Assembly: GCA_964549475.1 (NCBI GenBank)
Contig: CAZJXH010000038.1
Coordinates: 1 to 19,904 of the forward strand
Origin: JBBQKF01 sp964549475
GTDB taxonomy: Bacteria > Bacillota > Clostridia > Saccharofermentanales > UBA5734
Reading direction: 5' to 3'
Length of the DNA: 19,904 nt
Each line of letters opens with the position of its first letter. The stretch's first letter is position 1. Below the pieces are notes generated by a model. That model ran no database searches, was not told the DNA's origin, and worked only from the letters and a program-made list of their open reading frames with translations. A program made the translations under genes and the position numbers. Shown here in pieces: positions 1 to 8,431 of the stretch.

Positions 1-1
1 C

Positions 2-1165
2 CCCAAACTGCTGCCTACTGCACGAAATGAGTTGTATTTTCATCTGGACTACTCAAATACAGAATGGAACGAAGAAGCGTTGACCAAAAAGATTGAATTC
101 GATTTTGTTAATGTCTTAATTGGGTGTCCGATGCAGTTTTCAAATATAAAAAATAGTGGCGCGTATATATATGCGACATATGGAGATCGCAAGATTGCGG
201 AGTCGCATATGGTCAGCTACGAACGGAATAATGCAGTCCTTCAGACAAAAACATATGTTGTCAAGGCGGTTTCGAAGGCGTTCGAGAGAAATCAAGATGA
301 ACTGTTTGCTTATACAAACACCAAATTCTTTTTCGAATCTGAGGTAAAATATGGATTAGATAATGCACTTTCTAATAAAACAACAGATCAAATATTGGAT
401 TTCTATACCAAGTATGGACTTGAAGGGGAGATGCGGAGTGTTGGCATGAAAAAGAGTGCCCTGCGAATCTTTGATAATTTTATTTCAGCATGGAGTATCA
501 CCGCTAAATCCCTTCTCGGAGTAGATCTTGGATTTGGACAATTCATCCTCAATTCGGTGATTGTTACGTTTTGTGGTATCACAGGCGCATTGATACTATC
601 GTCACTAGCTGCATATTCTTTATCAAAATTGATGAAAAGACGATTGGCATCCTTTATAATTTTACTATATCTTGGAACGATTATGATCCCAAGTATCATT
701 ACCTTAATTCCGACATATGAGTTATTTAATACGATGGGTTTACTGAATCATCTGGTTAGCCTTTTTCTCGGGTTTTGGTTTGCCCCCCTGACTGTTTACT
801 TTTTTAAAGGATTTTTTGATGCATTGCCAAAAGAAATGATTGAATCAGCCAAAATTGATGGAGCTTCAGATATAAAAGTATTTATATCTATTGTTGTACC
901 TCTTTCTAAATCGGTATTCAGTGCCATGACCATCATGTCCTTCATACCCATATGGAACGATTTTCTATGGCCTTTCCTTATTATACAAGAGCCTGCGAAG
1001 TTTACCTATGCTGTTGCTCTTTACCGAATGACCCAGCATCTGAATTCTGTACCGAATCAAGCAATGGCTTTGTCCTGTATCGCTGCAATTCCAACTACAA
1101 TCATTTTCTCATTATTCCAAAAGACAATTCAAAAAGGAATTGTATTTTCAGGCATAAAAGGGTAA
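2..1165 (+). CDS. Carbohydrate ABC transporter permease, MalG-type, 5' end outside window
   Basis: Integral membrane subunit of a sugar ABC importer (binding-protein-dependent permease family). The reading frame is open to the left edge, so the true start lies outside. Counting from the TTG at 32, a hydrophobic segment runs about 168-195, more follow at about 206-228, 240-260, 296-318 and 345-362, and the EAA loop that docks the ATPase is at 269-290 (ESAKIDGA...VVP). Before the first visible membrane segment there are at least 167 mostly hydrophilic residues. MalG-type permeases normally have a short loop there, so this one seems to carry a large extracellular insertion that I do not recognise. 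Its stop overlaps an ATG and the glycosidase follows at once, so the two are probably co-transcribed and the transporter likely takes up what the glycosidase acts on. The family is sure; the substrate is unknown. Confidence 0.88.
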   Translation, partial: PKLLPTARNELYFHLDYSNTEWNEEALTKKIEFDFVNVLIGCPMQFSNIKNSGAYIYATYGDRKIAESHMVSYERNNAVLQTKTYVVKAVSKAFERNQDELFAYTNTKFFFESEVKYGLDNALSNKTTDQILDFYTKYGLEGEMRSVGMKKSALRIFDNFISAWSITAKSLLGVDLGFGQFILNSVIVTFCGITGALILSSLAAYSLSKLMKRRLASFIILLYLGTIMIPSIITLIPTYELFNTMGLLNHLVSLFLGFWFAPLTVYFFKGFFDALPKEMIESAKIDGASDIKVFISIVVPLSKSVFSAMTIMSFIPIWNDFLWPFLIIQEPAKFTYAVALYRMTQHLNSVPNQAMALSCIAAIPTTIIFSLFQKTIQKGIVFSGIKG

Positions 1166-1191
1166 TGTCTGAACCATATAGGGAGAATAAA

Positions 1192-3345
1192 ATGCATACA
1201 CAGATGTTTAAAATGGCGAAACCGATATGGCCTGCTTTACGTGAAAAAGAAATGAATTTAACCTGTGCTTTTACTGGAAACATTGATTATGTAGAAAATG
1301 CATCTTGCCATCTTTTGATAACCGCCTCCTGCCTATACCGTTTATTTATAAACGGGAATTGGATTGGATGCGGTCCAGCCCGCGCTGCACATGGATACTT
1401 CCGTATTGATGAATGGGATATTTCCAATACAATTAATGCAGAAAAAAATGTATTCTATATTGAAGTGGCTGGTTATAATATCAATAGCTTTTATACTCTT
1501 GATCAAGCTTCTTTTTTACAGGCAGAATGTGTGTGGAACAATGAGGTTATTTTATATACTGGTAAAGAAGACGGCTTTATATGCAATATAATCAATGAGA
1601 GAGAGCAAAGAGTGCAACGATACAGCTTTCAACGCCCATTTGTTGAAGTTTGGAATATGGACAGCCATTATTATAAAAGGTATCTTCAAAAATCAATAAA
1701 GGGTGAGCTGTTAGTAATTCAATCAGGAGAATATCATTATCTGCCACGGGGGACTCTTTATCCTGAATACCGCCTTCTTCCGGCTTTATCTATTATTGAC
1801 AGGGGTAATGCTAGAGTTGGAGAAACCTCAAAACAATACCATGAGGATCGATCATTAACCGATATTGGAGAAAATTTGAAAGGATTTAAAAAAAATTCTT
1901 TGACTGTCATCCTTTCTGAACTCATACAACAGCTTGACTTCCAAAGTATTCAAAATAAGACAGATGACTATACCAAAGATACTGTTATACATTTACAGCC
2001 TAATCAATATATAACTTTTGCATTCGAATGCAATTCCTCCGGTTTTCTTTCCTTTGATGTTATCTGCAATGAACCAGTCACGCTTTATTTACTATTCGAT
2101 GAGATATTGACGGATGGTGTTGTTTCTTTCTTACGAGCAGATGAATGTGTTAATGCTGTTAGGTATTCATTGCAGCCAGGAATTTATCCAATACAAACAT
2201 TTGAATGCTATGCTATGAAATATTGCACGGTTGCGGTTCTAGAGGGCGATTGCATGCTGCGGGACATGAGGATTCGCGAATATGCTGCAACGGTGAGTCA
2301 AAACCGGCAATGCCCGATAGAACATACTGATATTCAATTGATCTATGATGCAGCTGTCAATAGTTTCCGTTCTAATGCAGTGGACGGTTTGATTGATGAT
2401 CCATCCAGAGAACGGGCGGCTTGGCTTCAAGACAGTTTTTGGACTGCTCGTGCAGAAAATATTTTAACGGGGAAGTGCTTGGCTGAACAAAATTTTCTCG
2501 AAAATTATAGATTGGGAACCTTTACTCGCATTCCAAAAGGAATGATTCCCGGTTGCTATCCTTCTGATCCATTCGATGATGATTTTTATGTTCCTACCAA
2601 TGCATTATGGCTTATCATTCAATTAAATGAATATTTTAAGCGTAGTGGCGATTGGACAATGATTGATGGGTTCCGCTCAAAAATATATGAATTATTACAA
2701 TTTTTTGAACCATTCCGAAATGAATATGGTTTATTGGAAGGTCTTACCGGATGGGTTTTTCTGGAATGGAGTCGTGCAGCGGAGCTTCAAAATGATGTAA
2801 ATTATCCGGTAAATATGCTCTACTCAACTGTACTGAAAATTGCAGGAGGGTTTTATCAAGATAAGACATTAATAGAAAATGCTGAAAAGTTAAGAAAAGT
2901 CATACTTGAACAATCCAGACAGGAACTGTTTTTCACTGACAATGCGGTTAGAATCAATGGACGATTGACACCAACTGGCAAATACTCGGAGTTTTGCCAG
3001 TATACTGCATTCTTTTTCGATTTTGCAACGGAAGCAAATGATTCCACACTGCTCAATATCCTTATGAAAGATTTTGGTTCGCACAGAGATATAGCACAGG
3101 TCTATCCACATGTATTTGAAAGTGATGTTCTCTTTGGCTATCCTCTTCGATTTGAAATGCTTTATCGAGCAGGATTTTATACTAAACTGCTAGAGGATAT
3201 TCTTGGTTATTATACCGAAATGGCACGAAACAATGGTGCGTTATGGGAACATAAGAAACCGACCAATAGCTTAAATCAAGCTGCAAATGCACACATTGTA
3301 TATTTTATCCATCAGATTTGCGATAGTAATTTAACTATTTCATGA
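1192..3345 (+). CDS. Six-hairpin glycosidase, alpha-L-rhamnosidase-like (GH78-type)
   Basis: Predicted cytoplasmic glycoside hydrolase of about 717 residues with no signal peptide. The N-terminal part (about 1-200) has the jelly-roll style seen in rhamnosidase-like enzymes (sugar-facing stretch LYRLFINGNWIGCGPAR at about 48-64). The C-terminal half, from about 375, resembles the alpha/alpha-barrel. The motif DPSRERAAW at about 403-411 matches the GH78 pattern D-x-x-R-x-E-R-x-x-W around catalytic acids. The ATG at 1192 is chosen because AGGGAG lies 6 nt upstream. An in-frame ATG at 1165 overlaps the permease stop and would add nine residues by coupled translation. Placement after a sugar permease suggests it trims an imported oligosaccharide. 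Rhamnose specificity is not shown; related unclassified six-hairpin enzymes act on other sugars. Base composition is A+T-rich like the permease and unlike genes to the right. Confidence 0.75.
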   Translation: MHTQMFKMAKPIWPALREKEMNLTCAFTGNIDYVENASCHLLITASCLYRLFINGNWIGCGPARAAHGYFRIDEWDISNTINAEKNVFYIEVAGYNINSFYTLDQASFLQAECVWNNEVILYTGKEDGFICNIINEREQRVQRYSFQRPFVEVWNMDSHYYKRYLQKSIKGELLVIQSGEYHYLPRGTLYPEYRLLPALSIIDRGNARVGETSKQYHEDRSLTDIGENLKGFKKNSLTVILSELIQQLDFQSIQNKTDDYTKDTVIHLQPNQYITFAFECNSSGFLSFDVICNEPVTLYLLFDEILTDGVVSFLRADECVNAVRYSLQPGIYPIQTFECYAMKYCTVAVLEGDCMLRDMRIREYAATVSQNRQCPIEHTDIQLIYDAAVNSFRSNAVDGLIDDPSRERAAWLQDSFWTARAENILTGKCLAEQNFLENYRLGTFTRIPKGMIPGCYPSDPFDDDFYVPTNALWLIIQLNEYFKRSGDWTMIDGFRSKIYELLQFFEPFRNEYGLLEGLTGWVFLEWSRAAELQNDVNYPVNMLYSTVLKIAGGFYQDKTLIENAEKLRKVILEQSRQELFFTDNAVRINGRLTPTGKYSEFCQYTAFFFDFATEANDSTLLNILMKDFGSHRDIAQVYPHVFESDVLFGYPLRFEMLYRAGFYTKLLEDILGYYTEMARNNGALWEHKKPTNSLNQAANAHIVYFIHQICDSNLTIS

Positions 3346-3496
3346 AATTGCTTTTTTAGTTCTTTTCCGACAAGTGAGAAAGTGTATGCATGTATACCGA
3401 TCGGGGAAACCCGCTCTATTGTACTTTGGGATCAGCGACTGGAATAACCGGAGAATGACTGAAATTCTACGATTAAAATAATGCTGGTAAAGTGAT

Positions 3497-4459
3497 TTAT
3501 CGTGGCAATGCAGCTCCATTCATGCATTCAGGCATGCTTTTCGTATCCATGCTCCTACTGGTCAAGGACAGCAGATAACTGGTAAAAATTTTAGCGAGGG
3601 AGGATTTGTATGCTCCTGGATTGCTGATGATACAGATGCTGGAGGCAAGGCCGGCATCTGTTATGGTTTTACAAATCGTATCCCGGCCTTTGATCAGGGA
3701 GATGGCGGAAGCAGGAACGATTCCGATGCCAAGCCCGGCATCCGCCCAGCAAAGGGTGGTTCGGGCGTCATCGTTGATGCAGAAAATCTGCACATTCATC
3801 CCGGCATCCTGAAATTGTTTTTCCAATATCTGCGTCCATCTTCGATAAAGGATCAGAGGCTTGCCTGCCAGATCGATCAGCGTGATGGTGCTTGCCTTGG
3901 TGCTGTCATTTTCGTTATGGTTGTTTGTACCGTTGCCGAAAAATTTCTTATTGCCGACAGCGATCATGTCTTCCGATTTCAGAAAAGTGCAGTCCAGGGA
4001 ATCTGTCGGAAAGGGTGTGCGGACAATGGCCATTTCGATCATGTGGTTTTGCAGCTTCTCGATTTGTTCGTATGTGTTTCCCTCGAAGATTTCAAAACAG
4101 ATATCTGGATAAGCCTGATGAAATCCGATCAGCCATTCATTCAAGAGGGTGCTTCCTACCGAAGAAATCACGCCAAGCCGGAGGGTGCCTTTCGTTTCAT
4201 GCTGGCTGTCGGTAATCTCACGAGTCGTGATCCGGGAGAATTCGAGCATGGTCAATGCCCGTTCGTACAAAATTTCTCCTGGTTTTGTCAATAGAATCTG
4301 CCTGGATCCCCGATCAAACAAGGTACAATTCAGCTCGGATTCCAGATTTTTCAACTGGGTGCTGAGCGGCGGCTGCGACAGGTGCAGTTTTTTTGCCGCT
4401 TTGGAAATGTTTCCTTCCTGGACAACCGTTACAAAATACAATAATTGTTTTAATTCCAT
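3497..4459 (-). CDS. LysR-family transcriptional regulator
   Basis: DNA-binding regulator of 320 residues, close to the family's usual length. The winged helix-turn-helix is at about 1-60 (MELKQLLYFVTVVQEGNIS, then AAKKLHLSQPPLSTQLKNLE), followed by the linker helix and an effector-binding domain at about 90-300. The start is the ATG at 4457-4459 with AAAGGAG 6-7 nt upstream on the minus strand. It is divergent from the ABC exporter pair at 4681-8392, the usual LysR arrangement, so it most likely controls that operon and itself. An imperfect 30-bp tandem repeat lies directly upstream of its ribosome binding site. The effector cannot be deduced. The 151 bp between its stop and the glycosidase gene hold no gene or clear terminator that I can see. 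Confidence 0.93.
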   Translation of the reverse strand: MELKQLLYFVTVVQEGNISKAAKKLHLSQPPLSTQLKNLESELNCTLFDRGSRQILLTKPGEILYERALTMLEFSRITTREITDSQHETKGTLRLGVISSVGSTLLNEWLIGFHQAYPDICFEIFEGNTYEQIEKLQNHMIEMAIVRTPFPTDSLDCTFLKSEDMIAVGNKKFFGNGTNNHNENDSTKASTITLIDLAGKPLILYRRWTQILEKQFQDAGMNVQIFCINDDARTTLCWADAGLGIGIVPASAISLIKGRDTICKTITDAGLASSICIISNPGAYKSSLAKIFTSYLLSLTSRSMDTKSMPECMNGAALPR

Positions 4460-4470
4460 GAGACTCCTTT

Positions 4471-4530
4471 CTGGAATGGGTTGTTTAATACATACTAATT
4501 CTGCAATGGGTTGCTTAATGTATACTAAAA
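4471..4530. repeat. Two 30-bp imperfect tandem repeats upstream of lysR
   Basis: Positions 4471-4500 and 4501-4530 are adjacent copies agreeing at 24 of 30 positions; both contain AATGGGTTG and TATACTAA or ACATACTAA. The first copy abuts the lysR ribosome binding site, so the pair lies in the lysR leader or promoter. The 30-bp period is close to three helical turns, so a protein binding both copies would sit on one face of the DNA. This suits a LysR autoregulatory site, which is inference only. Confidence 0.7.
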
Positions 4531-4680
4531 TCGTATAGCATATATATAAACATAATATTATTCATATATCACAATTTATTGTAATATAAAACAGAACAAA
4601 CCGCAAGGAAGCGATTGTCCTGAATAAACAAATGAAAAAGCAGAAACAATGAGAAAAAGTGAGCACTGAAGGCGGGATAA
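4531..4680. promoter_or_regulatory. A+T-rich divergent control region of lysR and the ABC exporter
   Basis: This very A+T-rich segment separates the two divergent units. It contains a small dyad, ACAAT-TT-ATTGT, at 4571-4582, of the size LysR proteins often bind. TAATAT/TATAAA strings at 4582-4590 could be a -10 element for the exporter, but no convincing -35 stands at the right distance. The exporter start at 4681 is preceded by AAGGCGG at 4669-4675, a slightly weakened ribosome binding site. No exact promoter can be assigned. Confidence 0.3.
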
Positions 4681-6633
4681 ATGAAAAAATTACTGGTCTA
4701 TTTAAAAGATTATAAAAAGGAAAGCATTTTGGCTCCACTTTTTAAAATGCTGGAAGCAACCTTTGAACTGCTTGTTCCGATTGTCATGGCGCTGGTCATC
4801 GACATCGGAATCGGCAACAAGGACAAACCCTACATTTTTAAAATGTGTCTGGTTTTTGTTGCCCTGGGGTTGATCGGCCTTGCCTGTTCCATTACCGCAC
4901 AGTATTTTTCGGCGAAAGCGGCGGTTGGTTTTTCCGCCAGGCTTCGTCATGCGCTTTTCGGGCACATTCAGAAACTCTCTTTTACAGAAATGGACACGAT
5001 TGGCACATCGACACTGATCACCCGGATGACCAGCGATATCAACCAAGTGCAGAACGGTGTGAACATGACCCTTCGTCTTTTTTTGCGTTCGCCGTATATT
5101 GTTTTTGGCGCCATGATCATGGCTTTTACAATTGATGCGAAAGCCGCTGCGGTATTCGCTGTTACGATTCCCCTTCTATCCGTCCTTGTTTTTGGCATCA
5201 TGCTGATCAGCATTCCATTGTATAAAAAAGTACAGGGAAAACTGGACATTGTCCTTGGAATCACCAGGGAGAACCTCACAGGCGCCAGGGTGATCCGAGC
5301 CTTTAACAAAGAAGAGGATGAAACAGTCCATTTCGCGGAGAATAACGATCTTTTAAGCAAAATGCAGCTTTTTGTCGGGAAAATTTCAGCACTGATGAAT
5401 CCAGTCACGTATATCATGGTCAACCTGGCCACGCTTGCCTTGATTTATATCGGTGCAATTCGTGTCGATACAGGGTACATCACACAAGGACAGGTTATTG
5501 CGCTGGTGAGTTACATGGCGCAGATTCTGATTGAACTGATCAAACTTGCCAATCTGATTATTACGATCACCAAGGCGGTTGCTTGTGCCAACCGCATTCA
5601 GAACATCCTGGACATCAAGCCGTCCATGGAATTCCCCGGGAAGCTGGAAAAAGAGGCGGAAGGGAATCAAGAGACAGAAGGGAACCAAGAGACGGAAGGG
5701 AACCAAGAGACGGAAGGGAACCAAGAGACGGAAGGGAACCAAGAGGCGGAAGGGGGCAAAGAGACGGAGGGAATTCAAAAAACCAGCGATATTACAGAGA
5801 TTCAAAAAACCAAAGAGACAGCAGAAAATCTTCAGGAGGAATCCCAGCCGAATGTAAAATATCCGGATAATAGAGAAAAATCGACAGAATCCGATGATGC
5901 GGTAACGTTCGAACATGTCAGCCTGACATATAAAAATGCGGGCGCTGAGTCGATCACAGATATTTCTTTCCATGTGAAGAAGGGGCAGACCATCGGCATC
6001 ATCGGAGGTACCGGCTCCGGGAAATCCAGTCTGGTCAATCTGATACCGCGTTTTTATGATGTGACGAAAGGAAGAGTGCTGATTCATGGAATGGATGTCA
6101 GGAGCTACCCGATGGCGGAACTGAGAAGCAAGATCGGCATGGTGATGCAAAAGGCGGTTCTTTTCAAAGGATCCATAAGGGACAATCTCCAATGGGGAAA
6201 GGCGAATGCAACGGAAGAGGAAATGATGCAGGCGTTGGACGTTTCGCAGGCAAAACGGTTTGTGGAGAAAAAGGGCGGTGGACTGGATGCAAAAATCGAA
6301 CAGGGTGGAAAAAATCTTTCCGGAGGCCAGAAACAACGCCTGACAATTGCAAGGGCCCTGGTGAAAAAACCGGAAATCCTGATCCTGGACGACAGTTCTT
6401 CCGCGCTGGACTTCACAACCGACGCCCGGCTTCGGAAGGCGCTGCGGGAAATGAAGGAACAGCCAACGATTTTCATTGTTTCTCAAAGAGCGTCCTCCAT
6501 CCGGCATGCGGACCGGATCATCGTACTGGATGACGGAGAGATGCGCGGAATCGGGACACATGAGGAATTGCTGGAATCCTGCCCGCTCTATCAGGAAATC
6601 TATTATTCCCAGTTTGATAAGGAGGCGATTTGA
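4681..6633 (+). CDS. Heterodimeric ABC exporter, half with degenerate ATPase site
   Basis: Membrane-ATPase fusion of 650 residues; six membrane helices occupy about the first 310 residues and the nucleotide-binding domain begins near 400. Walker A is GGTGSGKSS (442-450) and the signature is an intact LSGGQ (546-550). The Walker B catalytic glutamate is Asp (LILDD, residue 571) and the switch histidine is Gln (VSQR, residue 602). These two losses are typical of the non-hydrolytic half of heterodimeric exporters such as TM287/288 and LmrCD. The partner is the next gene. Residues about 325-400 form a hydrophilic linker, mostly Glu, Thr, Gly, Asn and Gln, built from hexapeptide repeats and much longer than usual. 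Such pairs export drugs, lipids or peptides; the cargo is not readable here. A divergent LysR gene probably controls it. Confidence 0.93.
   Translation: MKKLLVYLKDYKKESILAPLFKMLEATFELLVPIVMALVIDIGIGNKDKPYIFKMCLVFVALGLIGLACSITAQYFSAKAAVGFSARLRHALFGHIQKLSFTEMDTIGTSTLITRMTSDINQVQNGVNMTLRLFLRSPYIVFGAMIMAFTIDAKAAAVFAVTIPLLSVLVFGIMLISIPLYKKVQGKLDIVLGITRENLTGARVIRAFNKEEDETVHFAENNDLLSKMQLFVGKISALMNPVTYIMVNLATLALIYIGAIRVDTGYITQGQVIALVSYMAQILIELIKLANLIITITKAVACANRIQNILDIKPSMEFPGKLEKEAEGNQETEGNQETEGNQETEGNQETEGNQEAEGGKETEGIQKTSDITEIQKTKETAENLQEESQPNVKYPDNREKSTESDDAVTFEHVSLTYKNAGAESITDISFHVKKGQTIGIIGGTGSGKSSLVNLIPRFYDVTKGRVLIHGMDVRSYPMAELRSKIGMVMQKAVLFKGSIRDNLQWGKANATEEEMMQALDVSQAKRFVEKKGGGLDAKIEQGGKNLSGGQKQRLTIARALVKKPEILILDDSSSALDFTTDARLRKALREMKEQPTIFIVSQRASSIRHADRIIVLDDGEMRGIGTHEELLESCPLYQEIYYSQFDKEAI
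5653..5778 (+). repeat. Seven-unit 18-bp in-frame tandem repeat inside exporter linker
   Basis: Seven consecutive 18-bp units encode E-(T/A)-E-G-(N/G/I)-(Q/K). Units three to five (5689-5742) are identical (gagacggaagggaaccaa) and the outer ones diverge progressively. Because 18 is a multiple of three, copy changes by slippage would keep the frame and only alter the length of the acidic linker between the membrane and ATPase domains. Perfect inner copies suggest recent expansion. Confidence 0.95.
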
Positions 6634-6634
6634 C

Positions 6635-8392
6635 ATGCTGAAACAGAAAATGAAAAGCATTCCGATGGCCACTTTGAAAAAAGTCATGAGGTACATCCGA
6701 AATTACCGGATTTATCTGATCCTGTCCATTTTGCTGGCTGTCATCACCGTTGGATTGTCATTGTATGTGCCGATCCTGACAGGAAATGCAATCGATCGGA
6801 TTGTTAGAAAAGGAACGGTTGATTTTACGGGGATCCTGATGATTCTGGAAAAGATCGGAATTGTAATTGCTATTACAGCAGCTGCCCAGTGGGGAATGAA
6901 CCTGAGCAACAATAAGATGACATACAGTATCATCCGGGATATCCGGAAGGCAGCCTTCGAAAAAATTGAAATTCTCCCATTAAAATACATTGATTCCCAT
7001 TCCCATGGGGATGTGGTCAGCCGCGTGATCGCCGATGTGGACCAACTCGCGGATGGATTGCTGATGGGATTCACCCAGCTGTTTACAGGAGTTATTACGA
7101 TTCTGGGTACACTGGCATTCATGGTCAGTGTCAACATATGGATTACATTGGTAGTAGTTCTAATTACTCCGATGTCATTGTTCGCAGCAAGTTTTATTGC
7201 GAAAAAGACTTATTCCATGTTTAAACAGCAGTCCGAGATCCGAGGGGAACAGACATCGCTGATTGACGAAATGATTGGAAACCAGAAAGTGGTGCAGGCA
7301 TTCGGGCACGAAACAGAGAGTATGAAGCAGTTTGACGAAATCAACGGACGGCTTCAAAAATGGTCGTTGAAAGCGCTTTTCTTTTCTTCCATCACCAATC
7401 CGTCCACTCGTTTTGTCAACAGCCTGGTCTATACCGGTGTGGGAATAGCCGGAGCATTCGCCGCTTTGACCGGAAGACTGAGCATTGGACAATTATCCTG
7501 CTTTCTGAGTTATGCGAATCAGTATACGAAGCCTTTCAATGAAATCTCCGGAGTGGTAACGGAATTGCAGAATGCGCTGGCTTGCGCGGACCGTATTTTT
7601 CAACTGATCGAAGAAGAGCCTCAGGTTCCGGATGTGGACCACGCGGTTGATTTGACGAACGTCAATGGATCGGTAAAATTGCAGGACGTTTATTTCTCCT
7701 ATGAGCCAAACCGGAAACTGATCGAAAATTTCAATCTTTCCGTAAAACCCGGCCAGCGTGTGGCGATTGTCGGACCGACAGGATGCGGAAAAACGACGAT
7801 TATCAATTTACTGATGCGTTTTTATGATGTGGACAGCGGGAAGATCGAAATCATGGGAACAGATATCCGCGGGATGACCCGAAAAAGCCTCCGTGCGGGA
7901 TATGGCATGGTATTGCAGGACACCTGGCTGAAAACAGGCACGATCCGGGAAAATATCATAATCGGAAAACCGGATGCGACCGAAGAAGAAATAATGGAAG
8001 CGGCGAAATCGTCCCATGCCGACAGTTTTATTAAAAGGCTTCCGAATGGGTATGACACCTTTATCACAGAAGACGGCGGAAATCTCTCACAAGGCCAGAA
8101 ACAGCTGCTCTGCATCACAAGAGTCATGCTTCGCCTGCCGCCGATGCTGATTTTGGATGAAGCGACTTCGTCGATCGATAAAAGAACAGAGAGTAAAATA
8201 CAGCATGCGTTTACAAGCATGATGCAGGGAAGAACCAGCTTCATCGTCGCACACCGCCTATCCACGACACGGGAAGCGGATGTTATTCTAGTCATGAAAG
8301 ACGGTAATATTGTGGAGACGGGCAGTCATCGTGAATTGCTCCAAAAAAACGGACCCTATGCGAATCTGTACAACAGCCAGTTTTCGATATGA
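6635..8392 (+). CDS. Heterodimeric ABC exporter, catalytic half
   Basis: Membrane-ATPase fusion of 585 residues, partner of the preceding gene. The start is the ATG at 6635, one base after the upstream stop, with AAGGAGG at 6619-6625; the frame is open further upstream but that part only overlaps the first gene. Six membrane helices precede the ATPase domain. Walker A is GPTGCGKTT (380-388), Walker B keeps the catalytic Glu (LILDEATSS, residue 509) and the switch His is present (VAHR, residue 540). The signature motif is altered to LSQGQ (484-488). This is the mirror image of its partner: one composite ATP site is intact and the other combines this changed signature with the partner's Asp/Gln. 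That reciprocal pattern strongly supports a dedicated heterodimer. The gene ends 39 bp from the convergent epimerase gene, with no obvious terminator between. Confidence 0.95.
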   Translation: MLKQKMKSIPMATLKKVMRYIRNYRIYLILSILLAVITVGLSLYVPILTGNAIDRIVRKGTVDFTGILMILEKIGIVIAITAAAQWGMNLSNNKMTYSIIRDIRKAAFEKIEILPLKYIDSHSHGDVVSRVIADVDQLADGLLMGFTQLFTGVITILGTLAFMVSVNIWITLVVVLITPMSLFAASFIAKKTYSMFKQQSEIRGEQTSLIDEMIGNQKVVQAFGHETESMKQFDEINGRLQKWSLKALFFSSITNPSTRFVNSLVYTGVGIAGAFAALTGRLSIGQLSCFLSYANQYTKPFNEISGVVTELQNALACADRIFQLIEEEPQVPDVDHAVDLTNVNGSVKLQDVYFSYEPNRKLIENFNLSVKPGQRVAIVGPTGCGKTTIINLLMRFYDVDSGKIEIMGTDIRGMTRKSLRAGYGMVLQDTWLKTGTIRENIIIGKPDATEEEIMEAAKSSHADSFIKRLPNGYDTFITEDGGNLSQGQKQLLCITRVMLRLPPMLILDEATSSIDKRTESKIQHAFTSMMQGRTSFIVAHRLSTTREADVILVMKDGNIVETGSHRELLQKNGPYANLYNSQFSI

Positions 8393-8431
8393 TCCGAAAA
8401 ATTCCTATATTGCTGATAAATGGATATCTCC

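Noticed and set aside
952..1191. 80-residue N-terminal extension of the glycosidase in frame from 952
   Set aside because: This part overlaps the conserved C-terminal helices of the permease in another frame; the ribosome binding site supports a start at 1192.
6476..6634. 53-residue N-terminal extension of the second exporter half
   Set aside because: It overlaps the end of the first exporter gene, is rich in Arg and Ser without a fold pattern, and a strong AAGGAGG stands before the ATG at 6635.
5386..6696. Long 436-residue minus-strand open frame opposite the first exporter gene
   Set aside because: It is antisense to a gene with all ABC motifs, has no recognisable domain, and its length is helped by the in-frame 18-bp repeat. 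Treated as a shadow.
7366..7383. TGAAAGCGCTTTTC resembling a CcpA catabolite-response element
   Set aside because: It lies in the middle of the second exporter gene, far from any start, and can be explained by coding sequence.
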